Shown here in pieces: positions 24,935 through 33,678 of a stretch of DNA of 64,000 nt (the first letter of the stretch is position 1; every line of letters begins with the position of its first letter). Under the pieces are notes generated by a model. It had not been told where the DNA came from. It ran no database searches and saw only the letters and a list, made by a program, of their open reading frames with translations. The position numbers were made by a program, and so were the translations under genes. The stretch comes from Nocardioides albertanoniae (GTDB lineage Bacteria; Actinomycetota; Actinomycetes; Propionibacteriales; Nocardioidaceae): positions 1 to 64,000 of the forward strand of contig NZ_VFOV01000001.1 of the NCBI RefSeq assembly GCF_006716315.1, in the 5' to 3' direction.

Positions 24935-26506
24935 GTGCTTGACCTTTCCCGCCGTGCCCTGCTGATCTGGGCGGCCTCGCTCTTCGCGCTGTGCGCCCTG
25001 ATCGGCATCGCGGCGATCAACGGCTGGCCGCCGGTCTCGACGATCGACCTGATCGGCCGCGATGCCTCGACGGTGACGGCCGAGAACGACTGGGTGCGCA
25101 CGTTCTGGCGCGTGGTCGAGGTAGGCACCGACTGGTATGCCGTCGTCGGGGTCGCGCTCCTGGTCGCCGCCGGCCTGTTCGGCAGATATCCGCGGGCCGC
25201 GGTCTACGTGCTCGTGGTCGTGGTGATCACCCTGATCGTACGTTTCGGGCTGGTGCTGTTCGTCGACCGCAAGCGGCCCACCTGGCAGACGGTCGACTGG
25301 CTCCACGAGTCACCGTCCTACCCCTCCGGCCACGCGACCGGGATCGCGGTGCTGGCCGGTGTGATCGCGGTGGTCGTGACGATGTTCGTGCGTCGCCGCG
25401 GCATCCGTCGCCTGGCCTACACGGGCCTGACGCTCCTGGTCCTGCTCGTGGCGGCCGACCGGGTCTTCCTCGGGCGCCACTTCCCCTCCGACGTGGTCGG
25501 CGGGATCGTCTTCGCCGCCGGGGCGGTCTTCCTCGGCATGGCGATCTACACCCCGCTGCCCGCCTCCCACTCGATCAGGCACCGCCCGCTGGTCGACTCG
25601 GTGCGCGGCGACCGCAGGATCGCGGTCGTCCTCAACCCGATCAAGGTCGAGTCGGTCGAGCAGTTCAAGGCGATGGTCACCACGATGGCCACGGAGGCCG
25701 GCTGGAAGGCGCCGACCTGGCACCTGACCACGGTCGACGACCCCGGCACGGGGATGGCCCGTGCGGCTCAGGAGGAGGGCGCCGACCTGGTGCTCGTGTG
25801 TGGCGGCGACGGCACCGTACGCGAGGTCTGCTCGGCCCTGGCGGGCACCGGCATCGCCGTGGGCATCGTGCCCGGCGGCACCGGCAACCTGCTCGCCCGC
25901 AACCTGTCGATCCCGCTCTACATCCGCGCCGCGATCGACGTCGCGCTCACCGGGCAGGACCGCGCCATCGACCTCGTCGAGGTCTCCGGCGACAACCTCG
26001 AGGACACCAACTTCCTGGTCATGGCCGGGATGGGCTTCGACGCCGCGATCATGAGCGGCGTCAACGAAGACATCAAGAAGCGCATCGGCTGGATGGCCTA
26101 CGTGCTCTCGGCCCTCAAGAGCCTGATGTTCCCGTCGATGCGGCTGGAGATCTCCGTCGACGACAGCGAGTTCACCAAGCACCGCGCGCGCACGGTCGTG
26201 GTCGGCAACGTCGGCTACCTCCAGGCCAACATGCCGCTGCTGCCCGAGGCGTCGCTCGACGACGGCCTGGTCGACGTGGTGCTGCTCTATCCGCAGCGGT
26301 TCTGGTCGTGGCTCCCGCTGGCGTTCCGGGTGCTGAGCAAGCAGCCGCGCACCGACGACCTGCTGAACCGGATGACCGGTCGAAGCGTCGTGATCCGCAC
26401 CAACCACGACCAGCCGCGCCAGCTCGACGGCGACACCATCTCCGAGGGCCGCGAGCTGCGGATGGAATGCGTGCCCGGTCGCCTGCTCGTGCGCGTGCCC
26501 CGCTGA
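24935..26506 (+). CDS. Bifunctional PAP2 phosphatase / diacylglycerol kinase-like fusion
   Basis: The product is 523 residues from GTG 24935. Residues 1-205 are a five- or six-helix PAP2 phosphatase with DRKRPTW (111-117), PSYPSGHAT (128-136) and RVFLGRHFPSDVVGG. Residues 225-523 are a DAGK catalytic domain: VVLNPIKV, CGGDGTVREV, VPGGTGNLLARN. It could dephosphorylate a lipid (phosphatidate or undecaprenyl pyrophosphate) and phosphorylate diacylglycerol or a similar lipid at the membrane. Such fusions are known in actinobacteria. The longer open frame upstream is the complement of serS. There is no ribosome site; CATACT eight bases upstream may be the -10. Confidence 0.9.
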   Translation: MLDLSRRALLIWAASLFALCALIGIAAINGWPPVSTIDLIGRDASTVTAENDWVRTFWRVVEVGTDWYAVVGVALLVAAGLFGRYPRAAVYVLVVVVITLIVRFGLVLFVDRKRPTWQTVDWLHESPSYPSGHATGIAVLAGVIAVVVTMFVRRRGIRRLAYTGLTLLVLLVAADRVFLGRHFPSDVVGGIVFAAGAVFLGMAIYTPLPASHSIRHRPLVDSVRGDRRIAVVLNPIKVESVEQFKAMVTTMATEAGWKAPTWHLTTVDDPGTGMARAAQEEGADLVLVCGGDGTVREVCSALAGTGIAVGIVPGGTGNLLARNLSIPLYIRAAIDVALTGQDRAIDLVEVSGDNLEDTNFLVMAGMGFDAAIMSGVNEDIKKRIGWMAYVLSALKSLMFPSMRLEISVDDSEFTKHRARTVVVGNVGYLQANMPLLPEASLDDGLVDVVLLYPQRFWSWLPLAFRVLSKQPRTDDLLNRMTGRSVVIRTNHDQPRQLDGDTISEGRELRMECVPGRLLVRVPR

Positions 26507-26774
26507 CCACACGCCCGAGGGGTGGTCCCGATTCGGTCCTGAATCCAGCGACACCCCCGGAAGCATAAGGTCCCGCAAATCAGGGTCTAAGGTCCCAGAT
26601 CCCTGATGATTCCGGGCGTTGAAACCCGTTTCCGGGGATCCTCCTGCGGATTCCACGGACAGAGATGTCCTGTCGCTCAGTAAATGTTCATATGGTGTGA
26701 CCTACGACGCGGCGAGAGCTGCGTCGGCGTCATTGTCCCGGGGTCAGCCTGACACCGGGCGGCGGCGTTGCAAG
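26507..26774. other. Non-coding stretch before the candidate small RNA
   Basis: About 270 bases without a convincing gene. Its base composition is lower in G+C near 26560-26710 (TAAATGTTCATATGGTGTGACC). That segment could hold the promoter of the RNA at 26775, but I cannot assign -35 and -10 boxes. Confidence 0.4.
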
Positions 26775-26904
26775 GCACACACTGGTCGGATATCCCCCGC
26801 GACCAGTGGTCGACTCCCGGGCCGTCCCACCCGCAGCCCGGGTATCAACCGGCACGCTCGGGCACGGTTCCCCCGCCACCCCCGAGCGTGTCGGCCTTCT
26901 TTTA
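26775..26904 (+). ncRNA. Candidate small RNA with C-rich loops (6C-like) and intrinsic terminator
   Basis: Hairpin 1: ACTGGTCG (26781-26788) with CGACCAGT (26800-26807), loop containing CCCCC. Hairpin 2: a 14-bp stem, 26849-26862 with 26881-26894 (one G-U pair), loop with CCCCC, followed by CCTTCTTTTAG. Two stem-loops with C-run loops and a terminator are the design of actinobacterial 6C RNA. Here runs are five C, not six, so the family call is tentative. The tail overlaps the stop of the DUF4446 gene on the other strand. Confidence 0.5.
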
Positions 26905-27405
26905 GTCGACCTTCTCGGCCTCCGCCACCTCATTCTCGACCGAATTTCCACCCGATCGCCGTCGGCCGGGCTTCGCCTGCTGGACGGCTTCGTTCTCCTC
27001 CGGCGACAGCGGCTGCGAGGACTTCCAGTCGGTGATGCTCTTCGCGTACGACCGCGCCTCGGTGCGGCCGTGGATCGAGGTGAGCACCACGCCGGCGCCG
27101 TTGTCGTCGAGCATCGCCAGGCACCAGCTCAGGTGGCCACCGGCATCGCCGAACGCGTCGAACCGCACCACGGCGACGTGCCGCATGTTCATCGCGGTCT
27201 CGGCGCGCAACGCCGCGACCTCGGCCCGGAGCCCGGCGACGTCGGTCGGCAACGACTCCACCGAGGCGGAGCCGCTGCGGCGTACGTCCTGCAGCTTCTG
27301 CCATCCGACCCCGGCGAACACCAGGGCGGCGATGGCTGTCAGCAGACTGAGAATTCCAAGAGCAAGCACCCGAGGGAATCTAGACTGTCGCTGTGTCAGA
27401 GCCAC
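26902..27405 (-). CDS. DUF4446-family membrane-anchored protein
   Basis: The product is 167 residues from GTG 27405 (V-ALTQRQSRFPRVLALGILS). One N-terminal helix (about 12-35) anchors it, a short coiled coil follows (LRAEVAALRAETA), then the DUF4446 core VAVVRFDAFGDAGGHLSWCLAMLD and VVLTSIHGRTEARSYAK. The tail is charged. The function is unknown; the family is widespread beside pheA in actinobacteria. Its 5' end overlaps the divergent pheA start by 13 bases unless a later GTG at 27369 is used. Confidence 0.85.
   Translation of the reverse strand: MALTQRQSRFPRVLALGILSLLTAIAALVFAGVGWQKLQDVRRSGSASVESLPTDVAGLRAEVAALRAETAMNMRHVAVVRFDAFGDAGGHLSWCLAMLDDNGAGVVLTSIHGRTEARSYAKSITDWKSSQPLSPEENEAVQQAKPGRRRSGGNSVENEVAEAEKVD
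27381..27386 (+). promoter_or_regulatory. Leaderless-type -10 of pheA (TAGACT)
   Basis: TAGACT, six bases, GTG 27393; no ribosome site. The element lies inside the 5' coding end of the divergent DUF4446 gene. Confidence 0.6.
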
Positions 27406-28232
27406 GTCGCATCGCCTATCAGGGCGAACCAGGGTCCAACTCACACATGGTGTGCCAGCGGCACTACCCCGAGCTGGAGTCGGTGCCGTGCGCGTCGTTC
27501 GAGGACGTCTTTGCCACCGTCGAGGCAGGTGAGGCGTGCTTGGCGATGATCCCGATCGACAACTCGCTCGCCGGCCGGGTCGCCGACATCCACCACTTCC
27601 TGCCCGCCTCCAACCTGCACATCGTCGCCGAGCACTTCCTCCGGATCCGCTTCCACCTGCTGGGCCTTCCCGGGAGCCGCCTCGACGAGATCCGTACGGT
27701 CCACTCCCACGTGCACGCGCTCGGCCAGTGCCGCGACATCATCCGTCAGCACGGCTTCACCCCGGTCGTCTCCGGCGACACCGCGGGTGCCGCGCGCGAG
27801 GTGGTCGAGGCCGGCGACCCGACGATGGGCGCGATCTCGCCGCCGCTGGCCGCCTCGATCTACGGGCTCGACGTGCTCGCCACCGACATCGAGGACGAGG
27901 ACCACAACACCACCCGCTTCGTCGTGCTCTCGCCCGACTTCGTGCAGGCGCCCGCCGACGACGGTCCGGTGGTGACCTCGTTCATCTTCAACGTACGCAA
28001 CCTCCCCTCCGCGCTCTACAAGGCGCTCGGCGGCTTCGCGACCAACGGCGTCAACATGACCAAGCTCGAGTCCTACATGGTCGACGGGCAGTTCATCGCC
28101 ACCCAGTTCCTCGCCGAGGTCGACGGCCATCCCGACCAGCCGCCGCTGAAGCGGGCCCTGGAGGAGCTGGCCTTCTTCACCACCGAGGTGAAGCTGCTCG
28201 GGGTCTATCCCGCCGACCCGGCCCGGCTCTGA
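27393..28232 (+). CDS. pheA: Prephenate dehydratase
   Basis: The product is 279 residues from GTG 27393. It converts prephenate to phenylpyruvate in phenylalanine synthesis. It has YQGEPGSNSH at the start, the PDT active-site stretch DHNTTRFVVLS at about 170-180, and a C-terminal ACT domain (about 190-275) with LESYM in place of the usual Phe-binding ESRP, so feedback control may differ. It is a stand-alone dehydratase without chorismate mutase. larB follows after 14 bases. Confidence 0.95.
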   Translation: MSEPRRIAYQGEPGSNSHMVCQRHYPELESVPCASFEDVFATVEAGEACLAMIPIDNSLAGRVADIHHFLPASNLHIVAEHFLRIRFHLLGLPGSRLDEIRTVHSHVHALGQCRDIIRQHGFTPVVSGDTAGAAREVVEAGDPTMGAISPPLAASIYGLDVLATDIEDEDHNTTRFVVLSPDFVQAPADDGPVVTSFIFNVRNLPSALYKALGGFATNGVNMTKLESYMVDGQFIATQFLAEVDGHPDQPPLKRALEELAFFTTEVKLLGVYPADPARL

Positions 28233-28246
28233 CCGGCGTGCCCGGC

Positions 28247-28930
28247 ATGTCCGGCAGGGCTGAGGAGCCGATCGCCGACCTCGGGTTCGCTCGCGTCGAT
28301 CTCGACCGGGAGAGCCGCACCGGCGACCCGGAGGTCGTCTTCGCCGACGGCAAGACGCCCGAGCAGGTCGTCGAGATCCTCGCCCGGCTCCACGACGCCC
28401 ACCCGTCGCGCGCGGTGATGGCCACCCGGGTCTCGGCCGAGGCGGCCGCGGCGGTGGCGGCCGCACTGCCGCAGGCCGTTCTCGACCAAGAGGCGCGTGC
28501 GGTCACGCTCGGGCCGCTCCCGGCTCCTCGGGGCCGGGTCTGCGTGGTGGCGGCCGGCACCTCCGACCTCCCGGTCGCGGCCGAGGCGGCGCTCACCTGC
28601 CGAGTGCACGGAGCCGAGGTGGAGACCGTCACCGACGTCGGTGTCGCCGGGATCCACCGGCTGATGGCCGTACGCGACCGGCTCGACGCCGCCGACTGCC
28701 TGGTCGTCGTCGCCGGGATGGAAGGGGCGTTGCCCTCGGTGGTCGGCGGGCTGGTCGGTGTGCCGATGATCGGGGTGCCGACATCGGTCGGCTACGGCGC
28801 CTCCTTCGGCGGCCTGGCCGCGCTGCTGGCGATGCTCAACTCGTGCGCCCCGGGGGTGAGCGTGGTCAACATCGACAACGGCTACGGCGCCGGGGTCGCC
28901 GCCGCCCGGATCGCCCGGCGAGCTCGATGA
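28247..28930 (+). CDS. larB: Nickel-pincer cofactor biosynthesis protein LarB
   Basis: The product is 227 residues from ATG 28247 (GTG 28238 possible). LarB carboxylates nicotinic acid adenine dinucleotide, the first step to the nickel pincer nucleotide of lactate racemase-type enzymes. The C-terminal AIR-carboxylase-like domain is seen in VAAGTSDLPVAAEAALT, GMEGALPSVVGGLV and GVPTSVGYGASFGG. It overlaps larC by ATGA. larE and larA are not in the window. Confidence 0.92.
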   Translation: MSGRAEEPIADLGFARVDLDRESRTGDPEVVFADGKTPEQVVEILARLHDAHPSRAVMATRVSAEAAAAVAAALPQAVLDQEARAVTLGPLPAPRGRVCVVAAGTSDLPVAAEAALTCRVHGAEVETVTDVGVAGIHRLMAVRDRLDAADCLVVVAGMEGALPSVVGGLVGVPMIGVPTSVGYGASFGGLAALLAMLNSCAPGVSVVNIDNGYGAGVAAARIARRAR

Positions 28931-30144
28931 GCCCGATGAGCGTCGTCTGGGTCGACGCGTCGGCGGGGGCGTCCGGAGACATGCTGCTCGGCGCGCTGGT
29001 CGAGGCGGGCGTGCCGCTGCCGGTGATCGCCTCCGCGGTCGACGCCGTCGCGCCCGAGCCCGTGGGTCTCACCGCCGAGCCCGTACGCCGCGGCGCTCTG
29101 GCAGCCACTCGCTGCCATGTCTCGATCGCCGACTCGGTCCATCACCGCACGTGGCCCGACGTGCGCCGGCTCCTGGAGGCGGCCGCGCTCGACGGACGGG
29201 TCCGCGACCTGGCGCTCCAGGTCTTCGAACGCCTGGCGGTCGCCGAGGGAGCGGTGCACGGGATCTCGCCCGACGACGTCGGGTTCCACGAGGTCGGCGC
29301 CCTCGACGCGATCGCCGACGTGGTCGGGGTGTGCGCGGGTATCGTGCACCTCGGCGCCACCGAGGTCGTCGTCTCGCCGGTCGCCGTCGGCTCCGGCTCG
29401 GTCACCGCCGCCCACGGCACCCTCCCGGTGCCACCGCCGGCGGTGGCACGGCTACTCGCCGACGTGCCGTCCTTCGCCGGACCACCCGGCCACCCCACGA
29501 TGGAGATGTGCACCCCGACCGGTGCCGCGCTGCTCACCGCCCTCGCCACGTCGTGGGGCGACCAGCCGGCGATGACGACCCGGGCGATCGGCGTGGGCGC
29601 CGGCGGCAGGGATCCGGAGGGCTGGTCGAACGTCCTCCGGCTGCTGGCCGGTGAGGGGGCAGCATCCCGCCCCCCGCCCACCACCGAGCTCGTCATCGAG
29701 GCCAACATCGACGACCTCGAGCCGCGGCTCGTGCCCGGAGCGATCGACGCGCTCCTCGCCGCCGGCGCGGCCGACGCCTGGGCGACACCGATCCTGATGA
29801 AGAAGGGCCGCCCGGCCTACACCCTCCACGCTCTCACCCCTGCCTCGACCGCCGACGCCGTCCGGCGGGCGTTCTTCCGCGAGACCTCGACGATCGGCGT
29901 ACGCGAGCACGAGGTGGTCAAGCACGCCCTGCCCCGCGAGATGCTGACCGTGACCGTCGGCGGGCAGCCGATCGCGGTCAAGGCGGCCCGGCTCGACGGC
30001 GAGATCGTCAACCTCCAGCCGGAGTGGGACGACGTCGCCACGGCCGCGGTCGCGCTCGAGCGCCCGGCGATCGACGTGCTCACCGAGGCGAAGGCAGCTG
30101 CCCTCACCGCCACAGGGAGGTGCGAGGATGAGGGCCGGACGTAG
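28927..30144 (+). CDS. larC: Nickel-pincer cofactor nickel insertase LarC
   Basis: The product is 405 residues (DUF111 family). It inserts nickel into the bis-thiocarboxylated cofactor in a CTP-dependent step. It begins VVWVDASAGASGDMLLGAL, and has GFHEVGALDAIADVVG, TPTGAALL and the C-terminal EANIDDLEPRLVPG and MKKGRPAYTLH blocks. It is a single full-length frame, not the split larC1/larC2 seen in lactobacilli. The start ATG 28927 overlaps the larB stop. The client racemase is elsewhere or the cofactor serves another LarA-like enzyme. Confidence 0.92.
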   Translation: MSPMSVVWVDASAGASGDMLLGALVEAGVPLPVIASAVDAVAPEPVGLTAEPVRRGALAATRCHVSIADSVHHRTWPDVRRLLEAAALDGRVRDLALQVFERLAVAEGAVHGISPDDVGFHEVGALDAIADVVGVCAGIVHLGATEVVVSPVAVGSGSVTAAHGTLPVPPPAVARLLADVPSFAGPPGHPTMEMCTPTGAALLTALATSWGDQPAMTTRAIGVGAGGRDPEGWSNVLRLLAGEGAASRPPPTTELVIEANIDDLEPRLVPGAIDALLAAGAADAWATPILMKKGRPAYTLHALTPASTADAVRRAFFRETSTIGVREHEVVKHALPREMLTVTVGGQPIAVKAARLDGEIVNLQPEWDDVATAAVALERPAIDVLTEAKAAALTATGRCEDEGRT

Positions 30145-30165
30145 AGAACTGGAACGGAACACCTG

Positions 30166-30768
30166 ATGGACATCACGGTCATCGCGCTCGCCTTCGCGGC
30201 GATCTTCGTCGTGGAGCTGCCCGACAAGACCTTCCTGGCGACGCTGGTGCTCTCGACCAAATACCGGCCGCTCTTCGTCTGGATCGGCGTCGGCGTGGCG
30301 TTCGGGGTCCAGACGCTGATCGCGGTGGCGGTCGGCGGCGTGGCGACGCTCCTGCCGACCACCCTGATCCACGTCGTCGCGGCGCTGCTCTTCCTCGGCG
30401 GTGCGGTGTTCCTGTTCATCGAGGGGCGTCGCCACCACGGCACCGCGACCGAGGAGGACGCCAGCGAGTTCGCCGACAAGGCCAAGGACGTACGCGGCTT
30501 CCGGCAGGTGCTGGCGAGCTTCATGGTGCTCTTCGCCGCCGAGTGGGGCGACCTCTCCCAGCTGCTGAGCGTCTCGCTGGTCGCCCGCTACCACGAGCCG
30601 GTCGCGGTCTTCGTCGGCTCGTGGGCGGCGCTGCTCACCGTGTCGGGCCTCGCGGTGCTGCTGGGGCGTACGCTGCTGCGATTCATCAAGCTGCACGTGC
30701 TCCACTACGTCGGTGCCGTGGTGTGCCTGGCCCTCGGAATCCTGACGTTCGTCGAAGTCTTCGCGTAG
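30166..30768 (+). CDS. GDT1/TMEM165 (UPF0016) family cation transporter
   Basis: The product is 200 residues with six membrane helices in two repeats. The family motif E-x-G-D-(K/R)-(S/T) appears as ELPDKTF (about 17-23) and EWGDLSQ (about 126-132). These acidic residues carry Mn2+ or Ca2+ against protons. In bacteria, members export Mn2+. The first copy has Pro for Gly, which I believe is common in actinobacteria. It lies 21 bases after larC and may be read with it. Confidence 0.87.
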   Translation: MDITVIALAFAAIFVVELPDKTFLATLVLSTKYRPLFVWIGVGVAFGVQTLIAVAVGGVATLLPTTLIHVVAALLFLGGAVFLFIEGRRHHGTATEEDASEFADKAKDVRGFRQVLASFMVLFAAEWGDLSQLLSVSLVARYHEPVAVFVGSWAALLTVSGLAVLLGRTLLRFIKLHVLHYVGAVVCLALGILTFVEVFA

Positions 30769-30804
30769 GCAGGCACCGGCCCGCGCCCCGTCCATCATCC
30801 GGGC

Positions 30805-30810
30805 TAGTCT
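30805..30810 (+). promoter_or_regulatory. Leaderless-type -10 of arcA (TAGTCT)
   Basis: TAGTCT, seven bases, ATG 30818; no ribosome site. Confidence 0.5.
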
Positions 30811-30817
30811 CAGCACC

Positions 30818-32017
30818 ATGGTGAGACTGGGTGCTGACAGCGAGGTCGGACGACTGCGAACGGTGATGCTTCACCGGCCAGGTCGTGAGCTGACCCGGCT
30901 GACACCGCGCAACAACGACAAGCTGCTCTTCGACGGCATCCCGTGGGTGAAGCGGGCGCAGGACGAGCACGACGCCTTCGCGGCCGCGCTTCGCGATCGT
31001 GACGTCGAGGTGCTCTACCTGACCGACCTGCTCACCGAGACCCTCGAGGTGCCGGAGGCTCGCAAGCTCGCTCTCGACAACGTGCTCGGCGCTCTCACTC
31101 TCGGCGACACCCTGCGCGACTACCTGAGCGGCGCTCTCGCCGACGCCGGGCCGGCCGAGCTGACCGACCACCTCACCGCGGGCATCCGCAACGACGAGGT
31201 GCGCGGCGGCCACGGCCTGGTGACCAGCCTGCTGGGCCACGACGACTTCCTGATCGACCCGCTCCCCAACCTGCTCTTCACCCGCGACTCGTCGGTGTGG
31301 ATCCGCGACCGCGCCATGGTCACCAGCCTCGCGATGCCCGCCCGCAAGCGCGAGACGGCGCTCACCGAGCTGATCTACGAGTTCCACCCGCGCTTCCGCG
31401 AGAGCCCGCGGCTGCACGGCTCCCACCTCGAGCACGTCGAGGGCGGCGACGTGCTCCTCCTCGCGCCCGGCGTGGTCGCCGTCGGTGTCGGGGAGCGTAC
31501 GACGCCGGCGGGTGCCGAGCGGCTCGCCCGCCAGGTCTTCGCCGAGGGCCTGGCCCACACCGTGCTCGCGGTGCCGATCGCGCAGGAGCGCGCGACCATG
31601 CACCTCGACACGATCGCCACGCTGGTGAGCACCGACCAGATGGTCATCTACCCCAACGCGGTCGACTCGCTGGTGGCGTACGCCGTCACCGCGTCGGGCG
31701 ACGGAGACCGGCTGGAGATCGCCAGCCCTCGTCCGTTCCTGGAGGTCGCGGCGGAGGCGATGGGCATCGACAAGCTGCATCACGTCGACACCGGGCTCGA
31801 TCCGGTCGCCGCCGAGCGCGAGCAGTGGGACGACGGCAACAACACCCTCGCGCTCGCACCGGGCGTGGTCGTCGGCTACGAGCGCAACACCCAGACCAAC
31901 TCGGCCCTCGAGGCGTCCGGGATCGAGGTCATCGCGATCGCCGGCGCCGAGCTGGGATCCGGCCGGGGCGGTCCCCGGTGCATGAGTTGCCCGATCGACC
32001 GGGAACCGTTGCGCTAA
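30818..32017 (+). CDS. arcA: Arginine deiminase
   Basis: The product is 399 residues. It hydrolyses arginine to citrulline and ammonia in the cytosol. Catalytic elements: FTRDSS (Asp), [13 protein letters not shown] and [10 protein letters not shown] (His), and nucleophile Cys388 in GGPRCMSCP. No arcB, arcC or arcD lies beside it, so it is not in a full deiminase operon; citrulline may feed other pathways. A GGGGTAACCCGCGGGTAACC-type palindrome follows. Confidence 0.96.
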   Translation: MVRLGADSEVGRLRTVMLHRPGRELTRLTPRNNDKLLFDGIPWVKRAQDEHDAFAAALRDRDVEVLYLTDLLTETLEVPEARKLALDNVLGALTLGDTLRDYLSGALADAGPAELTDHLTAGIRNDEVRGGHGLVTSLLGHDDFLIDPLPNLLFTRDSSVWIRDRAMVTSLAMPARKRETALTELIYEFHPRFRESPRLHGSHLEHVEGGDVLLLAPGVVAVGVGERTTPAGAERLARQVFAEGLAHTVLAVPIAQERATMHLDTIATLVSTDQMVIYPNAVDSLVAYAVTASGDGDRLEIASPRPFLEVAAEAMGIDKLHHVDTGLDPVAAEREQWDDGNNTLALAPGVVVGYERNTQTNSALEASGIEVIAIAGAELGSGRGGPRCMSCPIDREPLR

Positions 32018-32035
32018 GTTGCTGCACTAGTAGTT

Positions 32036-32057
32036 GGGGTAACCCGCGGGTAACCCC
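32036..32057. repeat. Near-palindrome between arcA and the cNMP-binding gene
   Basis: GGGGTAACCCG followed by CGGGTAACCCC: a 22-bp palindrome broken only at the two central A of each TAA. It may end arcA transcription or be an operator for the next gene, 80 bases on. Confidence 0.4.
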
Positions 32058-32135
32058 CGCCGACCAGCATCGTTCAACCCTGTAACCGCCGTCACATCGC
32101 GGCAGCCACCCCACAGCCGACCGAAGGAAACCCTC

Positions 32136-32507
32136 GTGAGCGAGTCGTTCTTCTCCATGTTCTCCCCCAAGGAGATCGCGCACATCAGCGCCACCGGCAC
32201 CCGCGTGCACCTGCCGGAAGGCTGGTCGCCGATCTGGGAGGACACCCCGCCGGACAAGGCCTACATCATTCTCGACGGCACCGTCTCCGTGCGCCGCGAG
32301 AAGGAAGAGATCGCCCAGTGCGGTCCCGGTGACATCATCGGCGAGGCGGCGATCCTGCGCGGCTCGCTGCGCACCGCCTCGATCGTCGCCCTCACCCCGC
32401 TCGACCTGATCCATCTCAGCTCCGCGACGCTGCAGCAGCTCTCCGTCGAGATGCCGTCGTTCGCCAAGGCCCTGGAGAAGGTCGCCAAGGAGAGGTTCGA
32501 GTCCTGA
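32136..32507 (+). CDS. Single-domain cyclic nucleotide-binding protein
   Basis: The product is 123 residues from GTG 32136 with GAAGGA upstream. It is one cNMP-binding beta-roll with the phosphate cassette region GPGDIIGEAAILRGSLRTASI, in which G-E and R-T-A-S are conserved. There is no helix-turn-helix or other output domain. The C-terminal helix carries the strong AAGGAG site of the next gene. Being coupled to a cyclase suggests that it binds the cAMP made by its partner and regulates something by contact; that is inference. Confidence 0.88.
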   Translation: MSESFFSMFSPKEIAHISATGTRVHLPEGWSPIWEDTPPDKAYIILDGTVSVRREKEEIAQCGPGDIIGEAAILRGSLRTASIVALTPLDLIHLSSATLQQLSVEMPSFAKALEKVAKERFES

Positions 32508-33553
32508 CCCTCGACGACCACGCTGGAGAGTCGGGCTCGGAGGAGACCGAGGACGGCCCCGACGAGCTCCGCAGCCGCGAGGCTGACATCGAGCTGGCCG
32601 AGGCCCTCTCCGTCGTCGAGTCGTTCGTCCTCGGCCAGACACCGCACCTGACTCGCGTCGATGTCGCCTCGACCGTCGGCGTACCCATGGACGTCGCCGA
32701 AGACCTCTGGCACCACCTCGGCTTCCCGCACACCGGCGAGGACGAGGTCGCGTTCACCGACGCCGACGTCGAGGCGCTGCGGATGACCGAGGAGCTCGTA
32801 CGCCTCGGGGTGCTCAGCGAGGATCGGCGGGCTGCGCTCGTACGCACGTGGGGGCGTTCCTACGCGCGCCTGGCCGAGTGGCAGACCTCGTTGCTGGCAG
32901 AGGTCGCGCGCGATCGTGGCGGTGACGAGGTCGAGGATCTGGTCGGTCTCGCCGGCCAGGTGCTGCCGCTGGTCGAATCGCTGCAGGACTACGTGTGGCG
33001 GCGCCACCTGGTCAGTGCGGCCCGCCGGATGCTCACCGTCGCCGACTCGACCGCGGTGCCGCTGGCGGTCGGCTTCGTCGACATCGTCGGCTACACCGCA
33101 CGGTCCAAACGGCTCAGCGACAAGGAGCTCGTCGACTGGGTCGAGGAGTTCGAGGACACCTGCTCCGGTGTCGTCGTCGAGAACGGCGGCCGGATCATCA
33201 AATACCTCGGCGACGGAGTGTTCTTCACCTTCGAGGACGTCGAGGCGGCCGCCCGGACCGCGCTCGAGCTGGCCGCGCTCGGCGACGACGACGAGAACGC
33301 GTTCCCGAACGTCAGAGCTGGGATCGCGTTCGGAGACGTCGTGCTCCGGCTCGGCGACGCCTTCGGCCCGACGGTCAACATCGCCGCCCGCCTCACGACC
33401 CTCGCCCGCCCCTCGTCGGTGGTGATCGACCAGAGCTCCGCCACCGTGCTCGACGGGCTCGAGGGCTTCGAGACCCAGAAGATGCGGCGGGCCAGCGTCA
33501 AGGGCTACTCGCGCCTGCACGCCTTCCGTCTGCGGGCCGCGAAGTCCGACTGA
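32504..33553 (+). CDS. Class III adenylate cyclase with N-terminal regulatory domain, CTG start
   Basis: There is no ATG, GTG or TTG in this frame between the preceding gene and ATG 32687, yet the coding pattern (acidic helices, ELAEALSVVESFVLG) is present from 32504. CTG 32504 overlaps the preceding stop as CTGA, with AGGAGAGG eight bases before it, giving 349 residues. Residues 60-170 resemble the autoinhibitory domain of Rv1264-like cyclases. The cyclase domain has metal Asp193 (FVDIVGYT) and Asp237 (YLGDGVFFTF). It makes cAMP from ATP in the cytosol. Starting at ATG 32687 would lose 61 residues. Confidence 0.88.
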   Translation: MTLDDHAGESGSEETEDGPDELRSREADIELAEALSVVESFVLGQTPHLTRVDVASTVGVPMDVAEDLWHHLGFPHTGEDEVAFTDADVEALRMTEELVRLGVLSEDRRAALVRTWGRSYARLAEWQTSLLAEVARDRGGDEVEDLVGLAGQVLPLVESLQDYVWRRHLVSAARRMLTVADSTAVPLAVGFVDIVGYTARSKRLSDKELVDWVEEFEDTCSGVVVENGGRIIKYLGDGVFFTFEDVEAAARTALELAALGDDDENAFPNVRAGIAFGDVVLRLGDAFGPTVNIAARLTTLARPSSVVIDQSSATVLDGLEGFETQKMRRASVKGYSRLHAFRLRAAKSD

Positions 33554-33580
33554 CCCCGTGGGGCCTCCAGCCCGGATCGC

Positions 33581-33610
33581 ACCCGATCGAACCCGATCGA
33601 ACCCGATCGA
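33581..33610. repeat. Three perfect 10-bp tandem repeats (ACCCGATCGA)
   Basis: ACCCGATCGA occurs three times head to tail, with a degenerate copy before (CCCGGATCGC) and ACCCGG after. The period equals one helical turn, and it lies 70 bases before the AraC-type gene. It may be a stacked operator or a slippage product. Confidence 0.6.
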
Positions 33611-33678
33611 ACCCGGCCAGAATGGTCGGGCGCCGACCGGCAGCCACCGGCGAGGCTTGATGGCGAAAGGAGGACCAC

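Noticed and set aside
33571..33616. ACCCGATCGA repeats as a CRISPR or origin iteron array
   Set aside because: Three 10-bp units without spacers and no replication gene nearby.
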